A stretch of 9,628 nucleotides of DNA from SVTX01 sp045653805 (GCA_045653805.1 JAZOMF010000064.1:1-9628), one strand, 5' to 3'; positions 1 through 6,558 are shown, counted from the stretch's first letter. Notes: generated from the letters alone by a model not told the origin. Program-made: numbers and translations.

Positions 1-15
1 TGGATAACTGAATGC

Positions 16-51
16 AAAACAGCCCCGAACCACCGGTTCGGGGCTGTTTTT
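16..51 (+). terminator. Intrinsic terminator, probably for a gene left of the window
   Basis: A 16-bp perfect stem (16-31 with 35-50, loop ACC) with a GC-rich core and flanking A and T tracts. Read on the + strand it ends in five T (47-51), so it would stop a gene entering from the left edge. The A tract at 16-19 lets it also work on the - strand as a backup for gap. Confidence 0.85.
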
Positions 52-54
52 ACC

Positions 55-88
55 AAAAGAAAAGCCGGAGGCGTGAGCCTCCGGCTTT
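55..88 (-). terminator. Intrinsic terminator of gap
   Basis: A 12-bp perfect stem (61-72 with 77-88, loop GTGA on +) lies 15 bp past the gap stop codon. Read on the - strand, the stem is followed by TTTTCTTTT. With the hairpin at 16-50 it forms a tandem terminator pair between converging transcription units. Confidence 0.88.
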
Positions 89-103
89 GGTTATGCGCAA
101 AAC

Positions 104-1129
104 TTAAGCAAGCTCTGCGAAGTACTTGATGGTGCGAACCATCTGGCTGGTGTAGGAGTTCTCGTTGTCGTACCAAGAAACAACCTGTACCTGATAGGTG
201 TCGTCGTCGATCTTTGCAACCATGGTCTGGGTAGCATCGAAGAGAGAACCGTAGGTGATACCGATAACGTCGGAAGAAACGATCTCATCGGTGTTGTAAC
301 CGAAGGACTCGGTAGCAGCAGCCTTCATAGCAGCGTTGATGCTGTCCTTGGTAACGTCCTTACCCTTAACAACTGCGATAAGGATAGTGGTGGAACCGGT
401 GCAGGTAGGAACGCGCTGAGCAGCACCGATGAGCTTGCCGTTGAGCTCGGGAATTACAAGACCGATTGCCTTTGCAGCACCGGTGGAGTTGGGAACGATG
501 TTCTGTGCGCCTGCACGAGCTCTTCTGAGGTCACCCTTTCTGTGAGGACCGTCGAGGATCATCTGGTCACCGGTGTAAGCGTGAACGGTGGTCATGATAC
601 CGGACTGTACGGGGAATGCATCGTTAAGAGCCTTAGCCATAGGAGCGAGGCAGTTAGTGGTGCAGGATGCTGCGGAAATGATCTGATCCTCAGCGGTAAG
701 GGTCTCGTTGTTTACGTTGAATACGATGGTCTTGAGGTCGTTGCCTGCGGGAGCAGAGATAACAACCTTCTTAGCGCCTGCCTGGATGTGAGCCATGGAC
801 TTATCCTTGGAGCAGTAGAAACCGGTGCACTCGAGAACAACGTCAACGCCAAGCTCACCCCAAGGGCAATCTGCAGCGTTCTTTTCAGCATAGATCTTGA
901 GAGTCTTGCCGTCAACAGTGATGGTGCCTTCCTCGTCGTTAGCAGATACGGTGTGACCCATAGCAACGTAGTTACCCTGAGCGGTATCGTACTTGAGAAG
1001 GTGAGCGAGCATAGAGGGGCTGGTGAGGTCGTTGATTGCAACTACTTCGTAGCCTTCTGCGCCGAACATCTGACGGAATGCGAGACGACCGATACGGCCG
1101 AAACCATTAATAGCAACTTTTACTGACAT
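104..1129 (-). CDS. gap: Glyceraldehyde-3-phosphate dehydrogenase (NAD-type)
   Basis: Glycolytic enzyme that oxidises glyceraldehyde-3-phosphate with NAD and phosphate to 1,3-bisphosphoglycerate in the cytosol. The 341 residues match the usual family length. The N-terminal Rossmann fold opens with INGFGRIGR (7-15), and Asp34 sits at the usual NAD-selecting position in AIND. The catalytic motif SAASCTTNC gives Cys156 as nucleophile, and His183 in TVHAYTGDQ is its partner. The DGPHRKGDLRRARAG stretch (193-207) resembles the type seen in streptococci and many Clostridia. A small oddity is RVPTCTGSTT, where Cys243 stands in place of the usual proline. The ATG at 1129 has a GGAGGA ribosome site (1137-1142 on the complement) 7 nt away, and a promoter is visible upstream. 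It is transcribed alone, with no pgk or tpi next to it in the window, and is divergent from proS. Confidence 0.98.
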   Translation of the reverse strand: MSVKVAINGFGRIGRLAFRQMFGAEGYEVVAINDLTSPSMLAHLLKYDTAQGNYVAMGHTVSANDEEGTITVDGKTLKIYAEKNAADCPWGELGVDVVLECTGFYCSKDKSMAHIQAGAKKVVISAPAGNDLKTIVFNVNNETLTAEDQIISAASCTTNCLAPMAKALNDAFPVQSGIMTTVHAYTGDQMILDGPHRKGDLRRARAGAQNIVPNSTGAAKAIGLVIPELNGKLIGAAQRVPTCTGSTTILIAVVKGKDVTKDSINAAMKAAATESFGYNTDEIVSSDVIGITYGSLFDATQTMVAKIDDDTYQVQVVSWYDNENSYTSQMVRTIKYFAELA

Positions 1130-1207
1130 TTTAATGTCCTCCGTTTATTTATTTTATTTTTTACTATGTTTTGAGAAAATAATTCTACCTTATCTTCCCA
1201 ATTATAT

Positions 1208-1236
1208 ATTTTAACTCATTTTTGAGAAATATGCAA
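1208..1236 (-). promoter_or_regulatory. Sigma-A type promoter of gap
   Basis: On the - strand, -35 TTGCAT (1231-1236), a 17-bp spacer and -10 TAAAAT (1208-1213). The start would fall near 1201, giving a leader of about 70 nt. A/T tracts at 1240-1265, including CAATTTT/AAAATTG arms, lie just upstream of the -35 like an UP element. The whole 1130-1460 intergenic stretch is AT-rich and holds this promoter plus the divergent proS promoter; I see no gene in it. Confidence 0.7.
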
Positions 1237-1377
1237 GAGCTTTTTTGCAATTTTTTAAAAATTGTTACATTTTATTTATTTCACAACAAAATTAGGGCAT
1301 TTGTGTGCATTTTGACGAGATTTTTCGATCCCTTTATCAGACTTGTTGAATTTTTTGTGGAATTATCTTTTGACCGC

Positions 1378-1406
1378 TTGACAAAGGCGATGTTTTGATT
1401 TATAAT
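1378..1406 (+). promoter_or_regulatory. Consensus sigma-A promoter of proS
   Basis: Perfect TTGACA (1378-1383), 17-bp spacer and perfect TATAAT (1401-1406). Transcription should start near 1413, so the leader before the proS ATG is only about 48 nt. That is too short for a T-box, so no tRNA-sensing leader is present here. Confidence 0.9.
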
Positions 1407-1447
1407 AATTCTATTAAGTATTTAATAATTATTATATAAAGTAATTT

Positions 1448-1451
1448 GGAG
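1448..1451 (+). promoter_or_regulatory. Ribosome binding site deciding the proS start
   Basis: GGAG lies 9 nt before the ATG at 1461. An in-frame TTG at 1446 overlaps this site and has no Shine-Dalgarno sequence of its own, so the ATG at 1461 is preferred over the longer reading. Confidence 0.75.
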
Positions 1452-1460
1452 TTTAAAATT

Positions 1461-2900
1461 ATGGCAAAGGAAAAAATGGTTGAACAGATCACGAGCATGG
1501 ACCAAGATTTTGCTCAGTGGTACACCGACGTTGTTAAAAAAGCGGAGCTTGCCGATTATTCGGGCGTTAAGGGATGCATGATCATCCGTCCCTACGGCTA
1601 CGCTATTTGGGAAAATATACAGAGAGAGCTTGACGCTCGATTCAAGGCAAGAGGCACGGAAAACGTTTATATGCCCATGTTTATTCCCGAGAGCCTGCTT
1701 CAGAAGGAAAAGGATCACGTTGAGGGCTTCGCTCCCGAGTGCGCTATCGTCACTATCGGCGGTCAGAACACTCTTTCCGAGCGTCTTATCGTTCGTCCTA
1801 CCTCGGAGACTGTTTTCTGCGATCACTTTAAGAATATTATTCAGTCCTACCGCGACCTGCCCAAGATCTATAATCAGTGGGTAAACGTCTGCCGTTGGGA
1901 AAAGACTACAAGACCCTTCCTTCGTACCAGCGAGTTCCTATGGCAGGAGGGTCACACCATGCACGAGACCGCCGAGGAGGCTCGCGAGCTGACCCGGGAG
2001 ATGCTCCGCGTTTACGAGGAATTCTATCTTAACTGCCTCGCTATTCCCGCTATCACCGGTAGAAAGACCGAAAAAGAGAAGTTTGCGGGTGCGGAGGAGA
2101 CCTACACCATTGAGCCTATGATGCACAACGGCGTGGCTCTTCAGGGCGGTACTACTCACTACTTCGGCGATGGATTTGCAAAAGCGTTTGACATCACCTT
2201 CACCGGCAGAGATAACAAGGTCACATATCCTCACCAGACCTCTTGGGGTGTTTCCACAAGAATGATCGGTGCTATCATCATGGCTCACGGTGACGACAAC
2301 GGTCTTATCCTTCCTCCCGCGGTAGCACCTATTCAGGTAGTTATCATACCTGTTGCTCAGCATAAGGAGGGCGTACTTGAAAAGGCTCAGGAGCTCAAGG
2401 CTCGCCTTGCGGCAAAGGGAATCAGAGTTAAGCTTGACGATAGCGATCAGTCCACCGGCTGGAAGTATAGCCAGTACGAGATGAAGGGAGTTCCTGTTCG
2501 TCTTGAGGTTGGTCCTCGTGATATTGAGAGCGGCAGCTGTGTACTCGTTTCCCGTGTATCCAGAGAGAAGAACTTTGTTTCTATGGATAACCTTGAAGTC
2601 GAGGTTGAAAAGATGCTCAAGTTCGTTCACGACGAGCTTGTGGCACGTGCAGAGAAGAACCTGGCCGAAAAGACCAATGTTGCAACTACCTACGAGGAGT
2701 TCCTCGACATCGCAGAGAACAAGCCCGGCTTTATCAAGGCTATGTGGTGCGGCGACGTTGAATGTGAGGACAAGCTGAAGGACGTGACCGGCGGCGTTAA
2801 GTCCCGTTGTATTCCTTTTGTAGAGGATCATCTCTCCGACAAGTGCGTATGCTGCGGCAAGGATGCTAAGCATATGGTTGTCTGGGGAAGACAGTATTAA
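1461..2900 (+). CDS. proS: Prolyl-tRNA synthetase, archaeal/eukaryotic-like type
   Basis: Charges tRNA-Pro with proline in the cytosol. The 479 residues match the short ProRS type found in archaea, eukaryotes and many Clostridia, which lacks the roughly 180-residue editing insertion of the E. coli type. Class II catalytic core signatures are RPTSETVF (112-119), CRWE followed by TRPFLRTSEFLWQEGHT (motif 2, 144-166) and TSWGVSTRMIGA (motif 3, 260-271). The HGxD anticodon-binding domain begins around VVIIPV (293-298). The C-terminal extension carries Cys430/Cys435 and the CVCC cluster at 462-465, fitting the zinc-binding tail of this type, and it ends in the typical WGRQY-style terminal Tyr. It has its own consensus promoter. 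A single hairpin-rich stretch separates it from the SEDS gene downstream. Confidence 0.97.
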   Translation: MAKEKMVEQITSMDQDFAQWYTDVVKKAELADYSGVKGCMIIRPYGYAIWENIQRELDARFKARGTENVYMPMFIPESLLQKEKDHVEGFAPECAIVTIGGQNTLSERLIVRPTSETVFCDHFKNIIQSYRDLPKIYNQWVNVCRWEKTTRPFLRTSEFLWQEGHTMHETAEEARELTREMLRVYEEFYLNCLAIPAITGRKTEKEKFAGAEETYTIEPMMHNGVALQGGTTHYFGDGFAKAFDITFTGRDNKVTYPHQTSWGVSTRMIGAIIMAHGDDNGLILPPAVAPIQVVIIPVAQHKEGVLEKAQELKARLAAKGIRVKLDDSDQSTGWKYSQYEMKGVPVRLEVGPRDIESGSCVLVSRVSREKNFVSMDNLEVEVEKMLKFVHDELVARAEKNLAEKTNVATTYEEFLDIAENKPGFIKAMWCGDVECEDKLKDVTGGVKSRCIPFVEDHLSDKCVCCGKDAKHMVVWGRQY

Positions 2901-2953
2901 GACGGATAAACTTTAAGTTAAGTCAGACGTTATCTACTGAAAAGTTTTTGTGT

Positions 2954-3071
2954 TGCTTTTTTCAAAAAGCACCCGCTGATCCAACGCGCGGAGCGTTGGT
3001 CGCCGCTCGCAAGCGGCGAAATAACCTTATCGTTCGAAAGCGCCACGAAGGGGTGAATTTCGGCGTAGCCG
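2954..3071. repeat. Hairpin-rich intergenic element (REP/MITE-like candidate)
   Basis: Between proS and the SEDS gene lie four perfect small hairpins in 120 bp. They are TGCTTTT/AAAAGCA with loop TTCA (2954-2971), CCAACGC/GCGTTGG with loop GCGGA (2981-2999), CGCCGCT/AGCGGCG with loop CGCA (3001-3018) and TTTCGGC/GCCGAAA with loop GTA (3058-3074). The last overlaps the start of the terminator-like stem at 3072-3109. The stretch is much more GC-rich than the other spacers here and contains no credible gene. Such clusters are typical of dispersed intergenic repeats, but copy number cannot be judged from one window. Confidence 0.55.
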
Positions 3072-3110
3072 AAAGAGGGGAAACACACAAGTGGGGGTTT
3101 CCCCTCTTTT
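3072..3110 (+). terminator. Terminator-like hairpin between proS and the SEDS gene
   Basis: A 13-bp perfect stem (3072-3084 with 3097-3109, loop of 12) ends in CTCTTTT. It would end the proS transcript. It sits only 28 bp before the next start codon, so it may instead act as an attenuator. The T run is short (four), which makes strong termination uncertain. Confidence 0.65.
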
Positions 3111-3138
3111 ACGTATATTAAAGTGAAAGAAGTAGTAT

Positions 3139-4284
3139 ATGATATCGTCAATCGGAAAATATATTAAAAACTGCATACAAAGTATTGACCCGATACTGTT
3201 TATCTGCACGGCTCTTCTTTCGCTTATCAGTATCGTCACGATCTTCGGCGCGATGGACAACTTTGGAACGCGAAAGCTTATAATGCAGGTCGCTATGGCG
3301 ACGGCGGGTATTATTGCTACGTTTATAATTGCAAATATTGATTATCACACAATAACCGATAAATTGTGGATATTTATGCTCGCGGGCTCGGCACTGATAC
3401 TGATCGTTACACTTGTGCTGGGTAGCTCGGGTGAGAATATGGAGACGGCGAATAAGTCATGGCTAAAGATTCCTGTGGTTGGAGTTATGATACAACCCTC
3501 GGAGTTTGTCAAGATCGCCATGGTCTGCACCTTTGGAAAGCACATCAGTGCGGTCAGAGAGCGGATAAATCATCCCAAAACGCTTGTTTTCCTGGCTCTT
3601 CACGCCGGTCTTATCGTGGGTCTTATACTTCTTTCGGGAGATCTTGGAGTTGCGCTGGTTTATATGGCATTTTTGGCGATCATGCTTTTTGTTGGCGGAC
3701 TTTCGGGATTCTATTATCTCGGCGGAATCGTGTCTATGATATTGGCGTTCCCGGTGCTTTGGGAATTTTTGGCACCCTACCAGCAGGAACGAATAATTGT
3801 AGGATTTAATCCCGAGCTTGACCCTACAGGTAAAGGAATGCAAGCACTGTTATCCAAGCAGTGCATTGAAAATGGAGGACTATTTGGCATCGGACTTATG
3901 GGCAAGGGCGATTACGAGGTGCTCCCTGCATCTCACACCGACTTTATTTTCGCTACGATTTGCGAGAAGTTCGGCATTATAGGTGGTATTTTTGTAATTG
4001 GCTTGCTGATTTTGATGATAGTTCGAATACTCTTCATCGCTAAAAGCTGCGGCAATGATTACGGCTCGCTGATCTGCGTAGGCGTGGCGGCGATACTTGT
4101 AGTGCAGACCGTAGAAAACATAGGAATGTGTCTGGCAATGCTTCCCGTTGTCGGAATTACACTTCCGTTCTTGTCCTGCGGAGGCTCATCGCTACTGGCT
4201 ACATTTGTACTACTATCGATAGTGCACAGTGTAAAAAAGCACAAGCCCAGACAGAGAAATGCGGATATAAAATCTATATTTTAA
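3139..4284 (+). CDS. rodA: SEDS-family peptidoglycan glycosyltransferase (RodA/FtsW/SpoVE)
   Basis: Polytopic membrane enzyme that polymerises lipid II into glycan strands, normally with a class B PBP partner. The 381 residues with about ten hydrophobic segments fit the family. Signatures seen are QPSEFVKIAMV (119-129), SGDLGVALVY (166-175), YQQERI with FNPELDPTGKG (214-233), and SHTDFIFA (265-272), where Asp268 aligns with the catalytic Asp of RodA. ENIGMCLAMLPVVGITLPFLSCGGSS (326-351) covers the last conserved block. The usual Tyr of SYGGSS is Cys347 here. NIGM is RodA-like and GITLPF is FtsW-like, so the RodA versus FtsW/SpoVE assignment is uncertain. No mreBCD, PBP or division genes adjoin it. 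The ribosome site (AAAGAAG, near 3126-3132) is weak, and no promoter is visible between the terminator-like hairpin and the ATG. Confidence 0.9.
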   Translation: MISSIGKYIKNCIQSIDPILFICTALLSLISIVTIFGAMDNFGTRKLIMQVAMATAGIIATFIIANIDYHTITDKLWIFMLAGSALILIVTLVLGSSGENMETANKSWLKIPVVGVMIQPSEFVKIAMVCTFGKHISAVRERINHPKTLVFLALHAGLIVGLILLSGDLGVALVYMAFLAIMLFVGGLSGFYYLGGIVSMILAFPVLWEFLAPYQQERIIVGFNPELDPTGKGMQALLSKQCIENGGLFGIGLMGKGDYEVLPASHTDFIFATICEKFGIIGGIFVIGLLILMIVRILFIAKSCGNDYGSLICVGVAAILVVQTVENIGMCLAMLPVVGITLPFLSCGGSSLLATFVLLSIVHSVKKHKPRQRNADIKSIF

Positions 4285-4308
4285 AAAAACGGCGTTTGCC
4301 GTTTTTTT
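4283..4308 (+). terminator. Intrinsic terminator of the SEDS gene
   Basis: Seven A plus CGGC, loop GTTT, then GCCG plus seven T. The A tract overlaps the TAA stop codon (4282-4284), so the gene ends directly in its terminator. Confidence 0.9.
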
Positions 4309-4339
4309 ATGTATTATCATATTTTCGTTCTCCTTGAAA

Positions 4340-4345
4340 TATAAT
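4340..4345 (+). promoter_or_regulatory. Possible -10 box for the DUF4830-like gene
   Basis: A perfect TATAAT lies 33 bp before the ATG at 4379 and after the preceding terminator, where a promoter is needed. The -35 position (TCATAT at 17 bp) is poor, so this is a tentative call. Confidence 0.35.
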
Positions 4346-4367
4346 TCAGTAAAGATATTTAGGTTTT

Positions 4368-4373
4368 GGGAGG
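4368..4373 (+). promoter_or_regulatory. Ribosome binding site deciding the start at 4379
   Basis: GGGAGG, followed by AAGAT, lies 5 nt before ATG 4379. An upstream in-frame TTG at 4334 lacks a ribosome site and would add a 15-residue charged stretch before the hydrophobic N-terminus, so it is rejected. Confidence 0.8.
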
Positions 4374-4378
4374 AAGAT

Positions 4379-4873
4379 ATGTTTATTTATTCATTTAAGG
4401 CGTCAACGTTGAAGCTTTTGGGGATAATATCGGTCACGCTTGCGGCTCTTATTGCGATTGTTGCTTTTGTGCCGGTGTATGCCGATGGCTTTAGCTCGGT
4501 CACAACAGGAGCGCAGGTGGAAGGCGAAAAGAGCATTAGCTACGATAAAGTGAAAAGTGCGGCGGATGCAGTGAATTTCCTTTCACAGTTTGGCTGGACG
4601 GTTGACGGAGGCTCACCCGAGAGCGCAAAGGTGACTATCCCGTCGGATTTTGATAAGGTCTTTGCGGCGTATAATGAGATCCAGAAATCTCAAGGTCTCG
4701 ATCTTTCAAAATATAAAAAGAAAGAGTTGACTCGCTATACCTTTGAGGTCACCAATTATGAGGACTATGAGGGCAAGGTGTATGCCAACGTTCTTGTATA
4801 TCGCAACAAGGTCGTTGGCGGCGATATTTGCTCTGCAGACGTTTCGGGATTTGTACACGGGTTTGAAAAATAA
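4379..4873 (+). CDS. DUF4830-like membrane-anchored or exported protein
   Basis: A 164-residue protein of unknown function. Residues 12-36 form one hydrophobic segment ending in VYADG, either a signal peptide (possible cleavage after YADG or VYA) or an N-terminal anchor, so the rest faces outside. The exported part has a pattern I associate with DUF4830: SAADAVNFLSQFGWTV (60-75), IPSDFDKVFAAYNEIQKSQGLDLSKYK (87-113), RYTFEVTNY (119-127), and VYANVLVYRNKVVGGDICS (134-152), which ends in GFVHGF. The fit comes from memory of the family pattern, not a search. The family is frequent in Clostridia and has no assigned activity that I know of. It is monocistronic, after the SEDS terminator and convergent with the carboxypeptidase-like gene. 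Proximity to two cell-wall genes hints at an envelope role, but that is only context. Confidence 0.8.
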   Translation: MFIYSFKASTLKLLGIISVTLAALIAIVAFVPVYADGFSSVTTGAQVEGEKSISYDKVKSAADAVNFLSQFGWTVDGGSPESAKVTIPSDFDKVFAAYNEIQKSQGLDLSKYKKKELTRYTFEVTNYEDYEGKVYANVLVYRNKVVGGDICSADVSGFVHGFEK

Positions 4874-4876
4874 AAG

Positions 4877-4906
4877 AAAACGGTCTGCCTCGGCAGACCG
4901 TTTTTT
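4877..4906. terminator. Shared bidirectional terminator
   Basis: AAAACGGTCTGC (4877-4888), loop CTCG, and GCAGACCGTTTT (4893-4904) form a perfect 12-bp stem with an A tract on one side and a T tract on the other. It starts 3 bp after one stop codon and ends 3 bp before the other, so it serves both converging genes. Confidence 0.92.
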
Positions 4907-4909
4907 AGA

Positions 4910-5950
4910 TCAATCAATATAATTTTTATAAATGTTAACGGTGTCATCCACTGCGGTTGCCCAGCTTTCGGCTTTAGCGGTAACCACAACGTAGGTGTGT
5001 CCATTCTTGCCCCGCGCAAAGGAGGTGATGCAGTATCCGCTATCATTTCCGGTCCAACCGAGCTTGCCGCCCTTAATGGTGGCATTAGTGGGCTGGATAG
5101 CTCCGTCGTTGAGTTGGTTGTGGAGGAATTGGTGCCAGAAGGTGCAGCCTTCACCGGGACGGAAGTTCTCGCTGGGCTTGTAGCTGAGAGATGTGAGAAC
5201 GTTTGCGCAGAAGGTGTTCTTCATAGCGTAAGCAGTGATAACTGCCATATCGTAAGCGGTGGAATAGTGGTACTTGTGATGCAAGCCGGAGCAATTTTGG
5301 AAGAGCGTGGTGCTCTCCTTAAGACCGAGCTCGCGAGCCTTTGCGTTCATCATTTCGACGAACTTTGCTTCGCTTCCCGCTATGTATTCTGCAAGAGTAA
5401 TGCAGGCAACACCGTCGGACTGGAGTATTGCGGCGTAGATAAGATCCTTTACAGTAAGCTTTTCTCCCATTTGAAATCCGTATCCCGAATGCTCTCCGAG
5501 AGGAATATTAATGGTAAGCACGTCATTAAGAGACTCTTCGGAGGGAAGATTCTCATAAACCACGATCAAGGTCATTACCTTGGTGAGGGATGCAGGATAA
5601 ATAATGGTCTGGGATTTTTTATAAGCTACTATCTCGTTGTCGGTAACGTCATAGATAACGGCGTTTGTGGAGTTGATACCTGAGATCTCATTGTTTCCTT
5701 CCTTGAATTCGGGAAGGGAGATATTTATATCCTGCTTAAAGGGATAATCCCCATCGGTTGAAGCATCTACGCTGCCGAGGTCGGGAAGAAGGTCGGAGGG
5801 GTTCGATATTGCAAAAATAATTCCGTAGATTGCGGTGATGAGAACTATTGCAACGATTGCAATCAAAATTACGGTTATTAATGTGAGCGAAAAATCGTTC
5901 AAATTAACCGGCTTTTTAATGCGGCGAGGACCTGGATTGAAGCGAGCCAT
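4910..5950 (-). CDS. D-alanyl-D-alanine carboxypeptidase-like protein (peptidase S11) with altered motifs
   Basis: Family role: removes the terminal D-Ala from peptidoglycan pentapeptides outside the membrane. The 346 residues start with a basic cytosolic tail (1-20) and one transmembrane helix (about 21-48), followed by a linker and the S11 domain from about 92. PASLTKVMT supplies the Ser121/Lys124 SxxK pair. The second motif, usually SGN, reads SDG (178-180), so its Asn is missing. The third, usually KTG, reads KLG (296-298) in GGKLGWTGNDSGYC. The rest of the fold is well kept, including LAEYIAGSEAKFVEMMNAKARELGL (186-210) and SGLHHKYHYSTAYDMAVI (221-238). Anchoring is N-terminal, unlike the C-terminal amphipathic anchor of DacA/PBP5. 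The ATG has AAAGGA at 7 nt. Either the enzyme has changed activity or beta-lactam response, or it is a non-catalytic relative. Confidence 0.88.
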   Translation of the reverse strand: MARFNPGPRRIKKPVNLNDFSLTLITVILIAIVAIVLITAIYGIIFAISNPSDLLPDLGSVDASTDGDYPFKQDINISLPEFKEGNNEISGINSTNAVIYDVTDNEIVAYKKSQTIIYPASLTKVMTLIVVYENLPSEESLNDVLTINIPLGEHSGYGFQMGEKLTVKDLIYAAILQSDGVACITLAEYIAGSEAKFVEMMNAKARELGLKESTTLFQNCSGLHHKYHYSTAYDMAVITAYAMKNTFCANVLTSLSYKPSENFRPGEGCTFWHQFLHNQLNDGAIQPTNATIKGGKLGWTGNDSGYCITSFARGKNGHTYVVVTAKAESWATAVDDTVNIYKNYID

Positions 5951-5997
5951 TTGAGTATCCTTTCAAATTCAAAAATTCAAATAAATAATATAGTAAT

Positions 5998-6026
5998 ATT
6001 GTAACATAACGAAGGATCATTGTCAA
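5998..6026 (-). promoter_or_regulatory. Strong promoter of the carboxypeptidase-like gene
   Basis: On the - strand, TTGACA (6021-6026), a 17-bp spacer and TACAAT (5998-6003). The start near 5991 gives a leader of about 41 nt. It lies after the secG terminator, so this gene is transcribed independently of secG. Confidence 0.88.
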
Positions 6027-6050
6027 CAGGAAAGAAGAAGAAAACAAAAT

Positions 6051-6077
6051 AAAAAAGTCCGCCAAGCGGACTTTTTT
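6051..6077 (-). terminator. Intrinsic terminator of secG
   Basis: AAAAAAGTCCGC (6051-6062), loop CAA, and GCGGACTTTTTT (6066-6077) form a 12-bp perfect stem with symmetric A and T tracts. It lies 12 bp after the secG stop codon and before the next promoter on the same strand. Confidence 0.9.
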
Positions 6078-6089
6078 ATTTTATCGTTA

Positions 6090-6323
6090 TCAACCGAGTA
6101 CAAGGAATGCTGCAAATGCAACTACTGCAAATACAACGGAAACGATTGCAGTAACGATAGAGGGAGTCTTGCTGTAGTCAGTAGACTTGCTCTTGCCGAA
6201 GAAGGTCTCTGCTCCTCCTGCGATAGTGCCGGAAAGCTTCTTATCCTTACCGGACTGGAAGAGAACCAAAGCGATAAGCGCAACGGAAAGAACCAACAGT
6301 ACAACGCCGAATGCTATATCCAT
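6090..6323 (-). CDS. secG: Preprotein translocase subunit SecG
   Basis: Small membrane subunit of the SecYEG channel that helps preprotein translocation. The 77 residues match the family length, with two transmembrane helices (about 3-22 and 55-76). The conserved loop between them reads LFQSGKDKKLSGTIAGGAETFFGKSKS (21-47), which contains the SecG hallmarks LxQSGK and the GGAETFFGK block. The ATG has an excellent ribosome site (AAAGGAGGT at 6331-6339 on the complement, 7 nt spacing). In many Bacillota secG precedes rnr and smpB; here it stands alone with its own promoter and terminator. Confidence 0.95.
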   Translation of the reverse strand: MDIAFGVVLLVLSVALIALVLFQSGKDKKLSGTIAGGAETFFGKSKSTDYSKTPSIVTAIVSVVFAVVAFAAFLVLG

Positions 6324-6410
6324 TTTTATTACCTCCTTTTTCCATGGTAATATGATAAATTATAAACAAATTCAAGCACGAAAACAAAGTTTTCGCATTG
6401 CGTACGTAGT

Positions 6411-6439
6411 ATTATATCACATAATTTTAAAAAAATCAA
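6411..6439 (-). promoter_or_regulatory. Promoter of secG
   Basis: On the - strand, TTGATT (6434-6439), a 17-bp spacer and a perfect TATAAT (6411-6416). The start near 6404 gives a leader of about 80 nt containing a small perfect hairpin, CGAAAAC/GTTTTCG with loop of three (6379-6395). Confidence 0.78.
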
Positions 6440-6529
6440 TAGCAAAACGAAAAGTTTTTCAAAAAAAATGAATTTTTCGGAAAAAACGATTTGTACACAA
6501 AAAAACACTTGAAAAAGTGTAATTAGTTA

Positions 6530-6558
6530 TTGCAAATTTAATGTTTTTATGATAAAAT
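6530..6558 (+). promoter_or_regulatory. Promoter of the GH36-like gene
   Basis: TTGCAA (6530-6535), a 17-bp spacer and TAAAAT (6553-6558), with the start expected near 6565 and a leader of about 56 nt. The divergent intergenic region 6324-6620 holds this and the secG promoter and no gene. Confidence 0.7.

Noticed and set aside
542..1126. 194-codon open frame antisense to gap
   Set aside because: Complete overlap with gap on the other strand, no ribosome site or promoter of its own, no recognisable domain.
1407..1460. Possible T-box or riboswitch upstream of proS
   Set aside because: The consensus promoter leaves a leader of only about 48 nt, too short for a T-box specifier and antiterminator, and no such motifs are present.
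1938..2873. 311-codon open frame antisense to proS
   Set aside because: It lies wholly inside a firmly identified gene, its translation resembles no family I know, and long antisense frames arise from the codon bias of the real gene.
2930..3260. Short - strand frames across the hairpin element
   Set aside because: They are made of translated hairpin repeats, have no ribosome site, and run into the start of the SEDS gene. They look like repeat sequence, not protein.
4997..5683. 228-codon open frame antisense to the carboxypeptidase-like gene
   Set aside because: A shadow of a clear S11 gene with promoter, ribosome site and terminator on the other strand.
6505..6520. ACACTT-GAAA-AAGTGT hairpin with a GNRA-type loop
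   Set aside because: It lies upstream of both divergent promoters' start sites, so it is not in either predicted transcript. It has no T run and is short enough to be chance.
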